DNA of 64,000 nt from Turicibacter sp. (GCA_009787345.1 WRGF01000221.1:1-64000), one strand, 5' to 3'; positions 7,995 to 16,414 are shown, numbered from the stretch's first letter. Notes: generated by a model not told the origin, from the sequence alone. Translations and numbers: made by a program.

Positions 7995-8270
7995 TTAGTA
8001 GCTATCGCAGTCGCAGCAATCACAGTAGTCGTCATCATCCTCTTCGGAATCATCAGCACTCATGATGCTTGTGATGACAGCCAATAAGATGAACAAAACC
8101 ATGATGAAGCAAAAACTAGGTTTTTTCTCCTCTTGGGCAGCCGCTACAGCGGTAGTGTTGCAAGGAACCGGGTTCCAAGCAATAGGGGCTTGCTGGACAT
8201 AGGTTACGGGTGCCGGTTGGCTACAAGGGACCTGATTCCAAGTAATTGGGGATTGTGAGCAATATTCCAT
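7995..8270 (-). CDS. Small Cys/Asp-tailed membrane protein, copy A (YjcZ-like core)
   Basis: A 91-residue protein with three parts: an N-terminal region with two WNxVPC motifs (ITWNQVPCS and IAWNPVPCN), a membrane segment CFIMVLFILLAVI near residue 55 that resembles the VLFILLI core of sporulation-associated YjcZ-type microproteins, and an acidic tail DDSEEDDDD ending in CDCCDC. It is a paralogue of the gene at 8419-8646 and has nearly the same 60 bases upstream, including GAAAGGAAG as ribosome site. The tail could bind metal. A spore-related role is inferred from the YjcZ resemblance and promoter; no direct proof. Confidence 0.72.
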   Translation of the reverse strand: MEYCSQSPITWNQVPCSQPAPVTYVQQAPIAWNPVPCNTTAVAAAQEEKKPSFCFIMVLFILLAVITSIMSADDSEEDDDDYCDCCDCDSY

Positions 8271-8304
8271 ACATTAAGACTTCCTTTCAACTTGCGTTAC
8301 AATG

Positions 8305-8331
8305 TAGTATACGCAAGGAGGGGGGATTGGT
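8305..8331 (-). promoter_or_regulatory. Shared promoter block of the small Cys/Asp proteins, copy A
   Basis: Read on the minus strand: AACC, then 15 bases, then CGTATACTA (8313-8305), followed by a conserved ACA.TGTAACG segment. The same elements precede copy B. They resemble the mother-cell sigma-K pattern (AC at -35, CATAnnnTA at -10), with one mismatch. Confidence 0.45.
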
Positions 8332-8418
8332 TAATACTTTTATTGCTGGAAAGTAAAAAAGGCTTGAGCCAACCATTCAAAGCCCTTGCCTTTTTCGATT
8401 ATTCACCTGGGGATGCCA

Positions 8419-8646
8419 TTAGTAGCAGTCGCAGCAATCGCAGCAATCGTCATCGTCGGAATCATCAGATCCGCCAACTACATTGCAGATCAAAGCCAAA
8501 AGAATGAACAGGACAAGGATAAAACAAAGTCCGGGGCGTTCTTTTTCACCTTCTGCAGCTTGTGTGTTGCAAACTACTGTGGCATTGCAAGGAACCGCAT
8601 TCCAAACTGGTTGTTGCGCGTAGCCTCCACATGTATAGTTACACAT
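8419..8646 (-). CDS. Small Cys/Asp-tailed membrane protein, copy B (YjcZ-like core)
   Basis: A 75-residue paralogue of copy A: one VWNAVPCN motif near the N terminus, a hydrophobic segment CFILVLFILLALIC, and an acidic/cysteine tail (SDDSDDDD then CCDCCDC). GGAAGGGAG serves as ribosome site about ten bases before ATG 8646. Each copy has its own promoter block and they are 150 bases apart in the same direction, which points to tandem duplication followed by divergence of the N-terminal part, while promoter, membrane core and tail were kept. Confidence 0.72.
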   Translation of the reverse strand: MCNYTCGGYAQQPVWNAVPCNATVVCNTQAAEGEKERPGLCFILVLFILLALICNVVGGSDDSDDDDCCDCCDCY

Positions 8647-8680
8647 ATTTTAAGTCTCCCTTCCAACTATCGTTACACTG

Positions 8681-8708
8681 TAGTATACGCAGCCCGGTAT
8701 GGTTTGGT
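8681..8708 (-). promoter_or_regulatory. Shared promoter block of the small Cys/Asp proteins, copy B
   Basis: Minus strand: TTAACC (8710-8705), 16 bases, then CGTATACTA (8689-8681) and the ACAGTGTAACG segment also seen in copy A. Candidate sporulation sigma factor promoter. Confidence 0.45.
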
Positions 8709-8710
8709 TA

Positions 8711-8978
8711 ATAAAAAATTCATTTTCCGGCAATTTTCTAAAAAATATGACTTGCTGTGAAGTGGCTTAAAAGTGCATTCCGAAAAAGCAGGGAGGAAGG
8801 GGGGGAGCATCGGTTTTTGGAAAAAACCGTACCAAAAGTCTAGTCTTTTGAAATTAGATAATCAACTTACCGGACAGATTGTTAGGGCTAATCCGAGGTT
8901 GAAACGCTTACCTTTTTGGATTTTTCCAGCCGTTGTCGAATGGTGGCCGATGTTGATATTTTATTGCGATTGAAAGTG
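8711..8978. other. Intergenic stretch without recognised gene
   Basis: Between the start of copy B and the acetyltransferase promoter. An open frame at 8773-8973 has no family resemblance and unnatural composition and is not called. The only motif noted is TGTCGAA at 8934-8940, which matches the Spo0A box consensus. Confidence 0.5.
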
Positions 8979-9008
8979 TTGGAAATGTGACTTTAAAGGT
9001 GTTATAGT
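8979..9008 (+). promoter_or_regulatory. Sigma-A type promoter for the acetyltransferase gene
   Basis: TTGGAA (8979-8984), 18-base spacer, TATAGT (9003-9008). A Spo0A-box-like TGTCGAA lies about 40 bases upstream. Confidence 0.5.
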
Positions 9009-9051
9009 GAATATAGTCAATTGTGAACAAGAAAAAATAGGGGGAGTCACC

Positions 9052-9519
9052 ATGCTTCAAGTAGTCAATATGAACCGAAATCCTTTAGGGAAAGAGGCCT
9101 CAGAAACGTACCTCAATGAAATATTAAAAAAACAGGAGCGCAAGCAGCATAGTTTCGCCCATAGCTTGAAAAAGGCGCTGTCCTCCGGGGAAAAGGCGCT
9201 GGAAAACTTTTATTTCTTATTGAAGGAAGACGAAATGATCGGATGCTGCGGCATGGTCATTGACGAAAGCGCCATGGACGAGCAGGAAAAGCCGTGGATC
9301 ACGTCACTTTACGTCAAAGAAGAGCACCGGGGCAATAATTACGGCCAGCTGCTTTTAAACCATGTGGTCCATAAAGCGAAACTATTAGGTTATGAATCAG
9401 CTTACTTGGAGCCGGGGGATACAGGATTTGCCCCTTGCAAAAATTGGGTGAAGGTCAATGGCAAGAAAAACCTGGTATCTGGCCCGCTTTATTATAAAAA
9501 TTTAGAAGACCAGCGCTAA
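9052..9519 (+). CDS. GNAT family N-acetyltransferase
   Basis: A 155-residue cytoplasmic protein with the GNAT core: a beta strand MIGCCGMVID, then WITSLYVKEEHRGNNYGQLL, which contains the acetyl-CoA pyrophosphate-binding motif R/Q-x-x-G-x-G/A in the form HRGNNYG, then LGYESAYLEPG. Substrate not predictable. ATG 9052 is chosen because AGGGGG lies eight bases upstream; an earlier in-frame codon at 9007 overlaps the promoter -10. Monocistronic: own promoter and a strong terminator. Confidence 0.8.
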   Translation: MLQVVNMNRNPLGKEASETYLNEILKKQERKQHSFAHSLKKALSSGEKALENFYFLLKEDEMIGCCGMVIDESAMDEQEKPWITSLYVKEEHRGNNYGQLLLNHVVHKAKLLGYESAYLEPGDTGFAPCKNWVKVNGKKNLVSGPLYYKNLEDQR

Positions 9520-9528
9520 ACAGGGCGA

Positions 9529-9588
9529 AGGGGCGATAGGGGAATGGGTCAATGAAAATTGCTCATCCCCCTATCGCCCCCTTTTTTT
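9529..9588 (+). terminator. Rho-independent terminator
   Basis: AGGGGCGATAGGGG (9529-9542) pairs with CCCCTATCGCCCC (9568-9580), long loop, then seven T. Confidence 0.85.
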
Positions 9589-9608
9589 GCCCCATCAAGG
9601 GGATTGCT

Positions 9609-9638
9609 TTGATTTTCGAGTGGGTTTCGGTGTATAAT
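9609..9638 (+). promoter_or_regulatory. Sigma-A type promoter for murI
   Basis: TTGATT (9609-9614), 18 bases, perfect TATAAT (9633-9638). The leader to the murI start is about 90 bases and contains a weak hairpin-prone GCAAAAGCAGCGTGCTGC segment. Confidence 0.6.
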
Positions 9639-9735
9639 TAAGGTGATGGGCTTGTGACTATAGTACTCGCATCGCTTTGTGCTTCGTCATAGCAAAAGCA
9701 GCGTGCTGCACCTTTTATTATAGGAGTTGAGTGGA

Positions 9736-10512
9736 ATGAAAATTGGTTTTTTGGATTCGGGGTTGGGTGGCTTGACGGTGCTTGCCCATGCCATTATGCA
9801 CATGCCTGGCGGGGAATTTATTTATTACGCAGACAGCGACAATGCGCCTTATGGCTCCAAAACCCCTGAAGAAGTGCTGGAACTGGTCCTTAAGGGGGTC
9901 AAAAAACTGGTGGGGGAAGGGGCAGGCGCGGTAGTCCTTGCCTGCAATACGGCAACGAGCATAGCAGCGCCCACTTTAAGGGAGATTTACGACATCCCCA
10001 TCATCGGGATGGAACCGGCGGTCAAGCCAGCCATTGAAATCAGCAAGCCCCTGGGGCTTAGGGTTTTGGTTACGGCGACGCCTTTGACTTGCCGAGAGAA
10101 AAAAATGCAGGACTTGCTCAAGGCGCTTGACGGGGAGGAGGTGGTCGATTTAGTGGCGCTTCCCAGCTTGGTAGGGCTGGCTGAGGGCTTTGAATTTTCG
10201 GATGAAGAGGTTATCCCATACCTCATGGAGCAATTTGCGGGAATGGACCCCGCTGCTTATGGGAGTGTCGTCCTAGGATGCACCCATTTTCCTTATTTCA
10301 AAAAACAGATCCAGGGCATTTTTAAAGGGGCGGTGCTTGTGGATGGGGCGGAGGGGACCATTAGGCATCTGCAAAAGCATGTCCCGGTTCCTTCAAGGGA
10401 TGCAAATGCCCTGAAAATCAGTTATTTTGTTTCAGGGCAGCCAGTTTTGGATCCAACGCAAATCAAAAAATACAGTGAATTAATGGCCCGTGTGGCAGCC
10501 AACTGCGAATAA
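9736..10512 (+). CDS. murI: Glutamate racemase
   Basis: Interconverts L- and D-glutamate with two cysteines, supplying D-Glu for peptidoglycan. The 258 residues match the family. Seen: the N-terminal IGFLDSGLGGLTV, DNAPYGSK, the first catalytic cysteine in LACNTATS (about residue 75) and the second in LGCTHFPY (about 185). ATG 9736 lies nine bases after AGGAG (9722-9726); the TTG at 9727 abuts the ribosome site and is rejected. Monocistronic with its own promoter; its terminator overlaps the ribosome site of the next small ORF. Confidence 0.95.
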   Translation: MKIGFLDSGLGGLTVLAHAIMHMPGGEFIYYADSDNAPYGSKTPEEVLELVLKGVKKLVGEGAGAVVLACNTATSIAAPTLREIYDIPIIGMEPAVKPAIEISKPLGLRVLVTATPLTCREKKMQDLLKALDGEEVVDLVALPSLVGLAEGFEFSDEEVIPYLMEQFAGMDPAAYGSVVLGCTHFPYFKKQIQGIFKGAVLVDGAEGTIRHLQKHVPVPSRDANALKISYFVSGQPVLDPTQIKKYSELMARVAANCE

Positions 10513-10556
10513 CCACCTCCGATACTGCCATAATAAAGTATCGGAGGTGGTTTTTT
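10513..10556 (+). terminator. murI terminator
   Basis: Perfect 14-bp stem, arms 10513-10526 and 10537-10550, then six T. The 3' arm ends in GGAGGTGG, which doubles as a possible ribosome site for the ORF at 10557. Confidence 0.9.
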
Positions 10557-10751
10557 ATGAGGCATTACAGCCACATTGCACAAGGCAGGATGAAGCAGCC
10601 CACATCGGGGATGCCCATGGAGTTTGAGTGCTCGGACACATTGGATTCGGATCCTAAGAAAGAATTGCATGCCGTCATTGGCGGCGGTGCTTTTACTAAG
10701 CGCCTTGCCGAAATATCGCTTGGGTTATTGGCCGGTGAACATGAAAATTAA
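10557..10751 (+). CDS. Small hypothetical protein with ribosome site inside a terminator arm
   Basis: A 64-residue polar protein, MRHYSHIAQGRMKQPTSG followed by a cysteine-containing middle and GGGAFTKRLAEISLGLLAG. No family recognised. ATG 10557 begins immediately after the T-run of the murI terminator; the only ribosome site, GGAGGTGG, is the 3' arm of that hairpin, six bases before the ATG. It would be translated only from read-through or from a promoter inside murI. A second terminator starts at its stop codon, which supports a real transcription unit. Confidence 0.5.
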   Translation: MRHYSHIAQGRMKQPTSGMPMEFECSDTLDSDPKKELHAVIGGGAFTKRLAEISLGLLAGEHEN

Positions 10752-10781
10752 CGCTAAGGGCGAATCCTGGCGTTTTTTTTT
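10750..10781 (+). terminator. Rho-independent terminator
   Basis: AACGCT (10750-10755) pairs with GGCGTT (10769-10774), with an inner AGG/CCT pair, followed by a run of T to 10781. Confidence 0.75.
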
Positions 10782-10842
10782 GTTCATAAATGCCCTTCAA
10801 TATGGATAAAATTAGGTAGTTTAGTTGAAAAGGAGGGAACTT

Positions 10843-12324
10843 ATGAAATCTTATCTGATCATGCGCCTGCTCCGTTCGTTTATTTCCCTCACTCTGGTGA
10901 TGAGCATTGTCTTTTCCCTGATTTACACAGCTATCCCGAAAGACAGGGTTTTTTATACAGATACGAATATTGAAAAATTGCAGAAGCGCCCGGACGATTT
11001 AACCAATTACAAGCATCTCCAATGGGCAAGGCTGGGATTTACGGAATATAAGACCCTGGCAGAATTTTGCCGTGAATCAGGGGCTTTAGATTTATCCGCC
11101 TGCAATGACTCTGGTTCTGATGATGCCCGCTTATTTTTCGAAAAGTACCTTTCCTTGGGTTTTACGGTGGAAGCATTTCCCCAAAGCGGCACGTTGTTTG
11201 CCTACCGGGAAATCCCAAATTACCGCCGGATCCTTAATTTTTGGGGGAACCTGTTTCAAGTAGAAAATGTCTTTGCCAAGGGAAGCGGGCTCCATTTCGG
11301 GCGGGATTTTAATGGGAACTTAGCGCTTATCGGACGGGGAACCCGGCATAAATACCTGATTTACGCAAACGGTGCTTTTCCTTTTATTCACCAAAACCTG
11401 GTCCGCATCAGTTTGGGGCAGTCTTATCCAACTTACCGGGGGCAGGACGTGGTGCAGGTCATTAGCGGAAGGCAAGGAAGGAAAGTCGTACAGCAAGCCC
11501 GCTTAGGGAATGGGGAAGTGGTTGAAACAGCCCTTGACCTTCATAGTTGCCGTTATAACGAAAATCCTTCTTTGCAGCTTTTAGGGATGTTTCCCGATGG
11601 CTTTTCAGATTGCAGCCCGATGCGCAGAGGGCCATCCATGCTGGCTATTTCCTTTATCTTAGGGTTTGGCTCCTTGGTTTTGTCTTATGGCATCGGCCTG
11701 CCCCTGGGGGTCTTGATGGCGTCCCATCAGGGGAAATGGATTGACAGGCTGGGGCAGGCTTATATCATCGTCATGATGTCTGTCCCTTCCTTGGCCTATG
11801 TCGTCTTAATCCGCTACCTTGGCGGGCGCTATGGGGGGCTTCCAACGATGTTTGCCCTTTATGGTTCCCAAGATATCCGCTCCTTCATGCTGCCCACCTT
11901 GTCCCTGGCCATTGGCTCAGTTGCTGGGCGCATGATGTGGATGCGCCGCTACATGGTAGACCAGTCCTCCCAAGATTACGTCCGTTTTGCCCGTGCTACC
12001 GGGCTTGGGGAGGGGCGGATTTTTTCCAGGCATATTTTTAGGAATGCGATTGGCCCTATTGCCCATGGGCTTCCTGCGGCTGTTATCTTCACCTTATCGG
12101 GGGCGCTCATCACGGAGTCGGTCTATGGGATTCCCGGCATGGGCAAGCTTTTGCCGGATAGCATCGCGGTTTACAACAACACCATGGTGATTGGGATTAC
12201 CTTTTTCTTTACGGTGCTTTCCATCCTGTCGACGCTTTTGGGGGATATGCTGCTGGCTATCCTTGACCCGAGGATTGCCTTGTACGATAAACATAAAGCA
12301 GGGAAGAGGAGGAAAAAGCCATGA
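10843..12324 (+). CDS. Oligopeptide ABC transporter permease, AmiC/OppB type
   Basis: First of four genes of a peptide importer. The 493 residues exceed ordinary OppB (about 310): after the first membrane helix (residues 10-30) there is a large extracytoplasmic insert of roughly 235 residues before the permease core, as in streptococcal AmiC (498 residues). The core shows the EAA loop region ARATGLGEGRIFSRHIFRNA near residue 390 that docks on the ATPases. ATG 10843 follows AAGGAGGG by seven bases. A possible promoter (TTCATA, 18 bases, TAAAAT at 10807-10812) lies upstream. The stop overlaps the next start (ATGA). Confidence 0.9.
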   Translation: MKSYLIMRLLRSFISLTLVMSIVFSLIYTAIPKDRVFYTDTNIEKLQKRPDDLTNYKHLQWARLGFTEYKTLAEFCRESGALDLSACNDSGSDDARLFFEKYLSLGFTVEAFPQSGTLFAYREIPNYRRILNFWGNLFQVENVFAKGSGLHFGRDFNGNLALIGRGTRHKYLIYANGAFPFIHQNLVRISLGQSYPTYRGQDVVQVISGRQGRKVVQQARLGNGEVVETALDLHSCRYNENPSLQLLGMFPDGFSDCSPMRRGPSMLAISFILGFGSLVLSYGIGLPLGVLMASHQGKWIDRLGQAYIIVMMSVPSLAYVVLIRYLGGRYGGLPTMFALYGSQDIRSFMLPTLSLAIGSVAGRMMWMRRYMVDQSSQDYVRFARATGLGEGRIFSRHIFRNAIGPIAHGLPAAVIFTLSGALITESVYGIPGMGKLLPDSIAVYNNTMVIGITFFFTVLSILSTLLGDMLLAILDPRIALYDKHKAGKRRKKP

Positions 12325-13238
12325 GGGACCCCCGTTTTGAATTTGCGCCAAAGGATGGCAGGGCCACTGAGACCATCGCAGCACCGACTTATTCGTATTG
12401 GCGTACGGTAGCTGAGCAGTTCTTTAATAAAAAAGGGATGCCCGCCCTTATTGCAGTGGTGGCAAGCGTAGCGCTCGCAGCTTTCTTGCAGCCCCTGATG
12501 TCGGGGTACGACCCCCGGGTGGTTCCCCACATCAACGACCCTTCCATGCGTTTTTTGGGCATTTCCCGGCAGTTTCCCTTCGGGACGGATGATGTTGGCA
12601 ATTCAGTTTGGGACGTGGTTTGGGCAGGTACCCGGACATCCTTGGTCATCGGTTTCTTAGTGACGGGGATCAACTCCCTGTTAGGGATTTTAGTGGGTGC
12701 CTTCTGGGGGTTTTCCAAAAAAATGGATGCGGTAATGCTGGAAGTGTACAACGTGGTCAACTCCGTGCCGGATATTTTGCTCATCACCGTGCTGATGTAT
12801 CTGTTGGGAGCTGGTTTTTGGCAGCTGGTCTTTGCCATGTGCGTCACGGGCTGGATGTCAGGGGCTTATTTTATCCGAACCCAGGTCATGATGATAAGGG
12901 ACCGGGAATACAACCTGGTCTCAAGGACGCTGGGCACCCCCCTTTACAAGATGGTCACCAGGAACGTGCTGCCTTATTTGGTATCGGTCATCACTACGAT
13001 TATCGCAGGGCAGATCCCGGCCGCCATTTCCATGGAGGTCATGCTATCCTTCCTAGGCATCGGGCTCAGTGTGGAAACGGCCTCCCTTGGACGGATGATT
13101 TCTAAATATTCCAGCTATTTTTCAGGCTACCCCCATCTGTTTTGGGCACCGGTTTCCATGCTTGCCATCGTCACCGTTTCCTTATACTTGATGGGACAGG
13201 CCATCGCAGATGCCAGCGATCCCAAAAAACACAGATAG
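12321..13238 (+). CDS. Oligopeptide ABC transporter permease, AmiD/OppC type
   Basis: A 305-residue integral membrane protein pairing with the preceding permease. It has an N-terminal cytoplasmic part, a first helix near residues 40-60, the characteristic FPFGTDDVGNSVWDVVWAGT segment (OppC FGTDxxGRD motif) near 80 and a coupling loop SRTLGTPLYKMVTRNVLPYL near 200. Length and order match AmiD. Start overlaps the previous stop by four bases. Confidence 0.92.
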   Translation: MRDPRFEFAPKDGRATETIAAPTYSYWRTVAEQFFNKKGMPALIAVVASVALAAFLQPLMSGYDPRVVPHINDPSMRFLGISRQFPFGTDDVGNSVWDVVWAGTRTSLVIGFLVTGINSLLGILVGAFWGFSKKMDAVMLEVYNVVNSVPDILLITVLMYLLGAGFWQLVFAMCVTGWMSGAYFIRTQVMMIRDREYNLVSRTLGTPLYKMVTRNVLPYLVSVITTIIAGQIPAAISMEVMLSFLGIGLSVETASLGRMISKYSSYFSGYPHLFWAPVSMLAIVTVSLYLMGQAIADASDPKKHR

Positions 13239-13248
13239 GGGGTAGAGT

Positions 13249-14286
13249 ATGGCAGTTATTTTAAAGGTCGAAGGGCTAGAGGTGGAATTTTCCGTCCGGG
13301 GCCAGCGGCTTAAGGCCATCAGGAAGGCTTCCTTGGACCTTTATGAAAAGGAAACCCTGGCCATCGTCGGTGAATCTGGTTCGGGAAAATCCGTGTTGAT
13401 AAAATCCCTGACGGGGATGCTTGAAGAAAATGGGGAAATTACAAAAGGGAGCATTAAATTTGAAGGGATGGACCTGGCAACGCTCAAAAAAAATTCCCAG
13501 TGGCAGGGAATCCGCGGGAAAAAAATAGCCACGGTATTCCAAGATCCCATGACGGCCTTGAACCCCATGCGACGGGTAGGTTCACAAATCGAAGAGGCCA
13601 TCCAGCTCCATTCGGGGGAAAGCCGCAAGTCAGCCCGCAAAAAAGCCATCGAACTCATGGAAAAAGTGGGGATCGAAGGGGCTGCGTCCCGGTTTTCCCA
13701 ATACCCCCATGAATTTTCAGGCGGGATGCGCCAACGGATTGTCATTGCCATCGCCCTGGCCTGCCAGCCGAAGGTCTTGTTGTGCGATGAGCCGACCACA
13801 GCCCTTGATGTGAGGGTCCAGGCGCAAATCCTGGACCTTATCTCAGGGCTTCAGGAAGAACTTGGGCTGACGGTCATCTACATCACCCATGACCTGGGGG
13901 TAGTCGCCAGCGTGGCTGACCGGGTCGCCATCATGTACGCAGGGCAGATTGTTGAATATGGAGGGGTTGAGGATATTTTTTACCGCTGCGCCCATCCCTA
14001 TACGTGGGCGCTGTTGTCCTCCCTGCCCCAGCTGGCTTTCGGGAATGAGGGGATTTATGCCATTGGGGGGACGCCGCCAAGCCTATACCACGACATAAAA
14101 GGGGATGCCTTCGCGCCGCGAAACCCCTACGCCCTTAAGATCGACTTCGAGGAAGAGCCCCCCTTCTTCAAGGTCGGCGACGGCCATTACGCCAAGACCT
14201 GGCTAATGGATCCCAGGGCCCCAAAAGTAAAACGACCCAAGGCGCTCCAAAACCTCCATGGGCGGCTAAAGGAGATTTATCCATGA
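13249..14286 (+). CDS. Oligopeptide ABC transporter ATP-binding protein, AmiE/OppD type
   Basis: A 345-residue cytoplasmic ATPase of the importer. Walker A GESGSGKS near residue 38, signature FSGGMRQRI near 157, Walker [13 protein letters not shown] near 177, switch histidine in ITHDLG near 210. The C-terminal oligopeptide-transporter extension ([14 protein letters not shown] and beyond) is present but lacks the full cysteine cluster of some OppD proteins. TAGGGGG ribosome site; overlaps the next gene by four bases. Confidence 0.94.
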   Translation: MAVILKVEGLEVEFSVRGQRLKAIRKASLDLYEKETLAIVGESGSGKSVLIKSLTGMLEENGEITKGSIKFEGMDLATLKKNSQWQGIRGKKIATVFQDPMTALNPMRRVGSQIEEAIQLHSGESRKSARKKAIELMEKVGIEGAASRFSQYPHEFSGGMRQRIVIAIALACQPKVLLCDEPTTALDVRVQAQILDLISGLQEELGLTVIYITHDLGVVASVADRVAIMYAGQIVEYGGVEDIFYRCAHPYTWALLSSLPQLAFGNEGIYAIGGTPPSLYHDIKGDAFAPRNPYALKIDFEEEPPFFKVGDGHYAKTWLMDPRAPKVKRPKALQNLHGRLKEIYP

Positions 14287-15152
14287 AAAAAATCCTGCTC
14301 GACATCAAAGGCCTTGAAGTCTGCCTCGGGGGAAAAACCATCGTTCAAGACATCAACCTGCCCATTTACGAAGGGGAAACCCTGTCTTTGGTAGGTGAGT
14401 CGGGTTCCGGGAAATCCACCATCGGCAGGGCAATCTTAGGGCTTAACCCCGTGTCCCGCGGCGAGGTCATATTTGACGGAAAAAATATTGAAAACCCTAA
14501 GACGAAGGCTTTGAAGCGATTTGTCCAAGAAAATATCCAAATGATTTTTCAAGATCCGGCCTCTTCCCTGAACGAACGTGCCAATGTGGATTACATCATC
14601 AGCGAAGGGATAACCAATTTTAAGCGTTACAAAAACGAAGCGCAGAGGAAGCATTTAGTCGGACAGGCATTGGAATCGGTCGGTTTGCTTGCTGAACACG
14701 GCAGCCGCTACCCCCATGAATTTTCCGGCGGCCAAAGGCAGCGCATCGGCATCGCCAGGGCCATGATCATGGATCCGCGCCTCATAGTGGCTGACGAGCC
14801 CATCTCCGCACTGGACGTATCAATCCGGGCACAAGTCCTGAACCTGCTTCAGGATTTTCAAAAAACCAGGGGGCTTTCTTATTTGTTCATCGCCCATGAC
14901 TTATCCGTCGTCCGTTACATTTCTCACCGGATCGCCGTCATCCAAAAGGGGCGGATTGTAGAGATTGCCCCGGCAGAAACCCTGTTTAATAACCCGCTCC
15001 ATCCCTATACCCAGTCGCTCTTGTCGGCCCTCCCTATCCCTGACCCAATCCTTGAACGCAAAAAAAAACGGGCGCTTCATCCCAGCAGCCAAGCCATCCC
15101 TTCGGGCACCCTCAAAGAAGTAGCTCCTGGCCACTTCGTTCTGCGGCCTTGA
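14283..15152 (+). CDS. Oligopeptide ABC transporter ATP-binding protein, AmiF/OppF type
   Basis: A 289-residue ATPase forming the heterodimer with the preceding one. Walker [10 protein letters not shown] near residue 39, signature [14 protein letters not shown] near 147, Walker [13 protein letters not shown] near 167, IAHDLSVV near 200, and the short OppF C-terminus with [16 protein letters not shown]. About 20-30 residues shorter than usual OppF because the C-terminal tail is trimmed. No substrate-binding protein gene follows or precedes the four genes. Confidence 0.93.
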   Translation: MKKILLDIKGLEVCLGGKTIVQDINLPIYEGETLSLVGESGSGKSTIGRAILGLNPVSRGEVIFDGKNIENPKTKALKRFVQENIQMIFQDPASSLNERANVDYIISEGITNFKRYKNEAQRKHLVGQALESVGLLAEHGSRYPHEFSGGQRQRIGIARAMIMDPRLIVADEPISALDVSIRAQVLNLLQDFQKTRGLSYLFIAHDLSVVRYISHRIAVIQKGRIVEIAPAETLFNNPLHPYTQSLLSALPIPDPILERKKKRALHPSSQAIPSGTLKEVAPGHFVLRP

Positions 15153-15221
15153 GGGAAAAATTCACCTTTTTGGGGAATAAGCGTAAACTATAGCAGTACA
15201 TCATTGAAAGGGGCTGAGGTT

Positions 15222-15770
15222 ATGGTATTTTTGGGATGCAGCTGGCGCCTGCAACTGATCCCTTATGACCGGGAGGCAGCGGTTGCCTATGCGCGGCGGT
15301 GGGCGTTGGCTAGGAACCCAATTTGGAAGGATTATGAAAAATACGGAGGCAACTGCACCAACTTTGCTTCCCAGGTCCTTCATGCCGGGGGGATGCCTTT
15401 TGTCACTTCCGGTCCGCACGACGGATTTCGCTGGTATTGGTTTTCAGATAGCTCCAGGAGCCCTTCTTGGACCAGTGCCAGATACCTCAAAAATTTCATA
15501 TTAGGCAATAATGCCGCCGGAAAACCGCCGCGATATGGCATTTTTGCTTATTATGTAGGGTATGAGGACCTAGAGCCAGGTGATATCGTACTTAAATACA
15601 TGGGGGATAACCTGACCCATACCATGATCGTTACCCAAAAAATATTCAATGCCGATGGCACCGTGCAGGATTACCTGATTTCCCAAAACAGCTATGATTT
15701 ATTGGATTATCCCCTGTCCCAAAAAGATGGCCAGCACGAATACGTCAAAGTTGCCGGATACTATGTGTGA
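15222..15770 (+). CDS. Amidase-domain protein (Amidase_6, CHAP-like cysteine hydrolase)
   Basis: A 182-residue protein with the putative amidase domain: AVAYARRWALARNP, then YEKYGGNCTNFASQVLHAGG, where the cysteine (about residue 50) is the expected nucleophile, RWYWFSD in the middle and the histidine segment NLTHTMIVT near 140. There is no signal peptide; in spore-formers such proteins are cytoplasmic, spore-associated or fused to export domains. ATG 15222 is eight bases after AAAGGGG; the earlier TTG 15204 has no ribosome site. A weak hairpin (15793-15808) follows. Confidence 0.82.
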   Translation: MVFLGCSWRLQLIPYDREAAVAYARRWALARNPIWKDYEKYGGNCTNFASQVLHAGGMPFVTSGPHDGFRWYWFSDSSRSPSWTSARYLKNFILGNNAAGKPPRYGIFAYYVGYEDLEPGDIVLKYMGDNLTHTMIVTQKIFNADGTVQDYLISQNSYDLLDYPLSQKDGQHEYVKVAGYYV

Positions 15771-15836
15771 GAAAGCCATTTAGGCGGCCATTTCCCGTTT
15801 TGACGGGAGACGGCTTCTTTTGTCGGAGGATAGTAT

Positions 15837-15865
15837 TTGCAATAAGTGGTAAAATATAGTATCAT
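15837..15865 (+). promoter_or_regulatory. Sigma-A type promoter for the Asp23-like gene
   Basis: TTGCAA (15837-15842), 17 bases, TATCAT (15860-15865), 33 bases before the start codon. Confidence 0.5.
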
Positions 15866-15897
15866 TAGGGTAAATATGCAATGACGGAGGGTACAAA

Positions 15898-16266
15898 ATG
15901 GCGGTATCGAAATATTATCAAATCAGTGAAACCAGCAATGCGATTGGATCGACCTTGATCCATACCAATGTTTTTCGGGTCATTGCCCATAATGCCACCA
16001 TGGAAGTCGAAGGGGTAGCGAGGATGCTTGATGGGGTTTCCCAAAATATCGCAGATTCCTTCAACCAAAAAAAGCACCGCCATGGCGTGGAAGTGGAGTT
16101 CGATGAAAATGGATTGGTGATTGACGTGTATGTTTCCCTAAAAGCAGGGCATGCCATCAATGCGGTTGCCGAAAAAATCCAGTCCAATATCCATCAAATG
16201 GTCTATCACATGACGGCAGTCAAGCCGGCAGAGATATATGTCCATGTGGTAAATATCGAATTTTGA
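15898..16266 (+). CDS. Asp23/Gls24 family protein (YqhY-like)
   Basis: A 122-residue Asp23 domain: GSTLIHTNVFRVIAHNATMEVEGVARM, the glycine-rich HRHGVEVEFDENGLVIDVYVSL strand and the C-terminal segment with PAEIYVHVVNIEF. In Firmicutes a member of this family (YqhY) normally sits in front of nusB, as here, and is linked to envelope homeostasis or control of acetyl-CoA carboxylase. Acts in the cytoplasm or at the membrane face. GACGGAGGG ribosome site nine bases upstream; own promoter. Confidence 0.92.
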   Translation: MAVSKYYQISETSNAIGSTLIHTNVFRVIAHNATMEVEGVARMLDGVSQNIADSFNQKKHRHGVEVEFDENGLVIDVYVSLKAGHAINAVAEKIQSNIHQMVYHMTAVKPAEIYVHVVNIEF

Positions 16267-16275
16267 TAAATTTGG

Positions 16276-16321
16276 CCCCCTTTAGGGGGAAGTTTTAGGG
16301 GCTTGCCCCCATTTATTTTTT
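16276..16321 (+). terminator. Terminator region with competing GC hairpins
   Basis: CCCCC (16276-16280) can pair with GGGGG (16285-16289), which can alternatively pair with CCCCC (16306-16310). A T-rich stretch (16311-16321) follows the second hairpin. It separates the Asp23-like gene from nusB. Confidence 0.55.
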
Positions 16322-16414
16322 GCTGCCATTGTCGATTTTTGGCATCCTTTGTTAATTTAAAATATGAAAAAAAGGTTACACTATATATACCTTGACAGAA
16401 AGCGTGGTTTTTTT

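Noticed and set aside
8773-8973. A 66-codon open frame before the acetyltransferase.
   Set aside because: No ribosome site, composition unlike protein, and no family resemblance.
15793-15820. TCCCGT/ACGGGA hairpin after the amidase gene as terminator.
   Set aside because: Short stem followed by GACGGCTTCTTTT, not a clean T run; too weak for an entry of its own.
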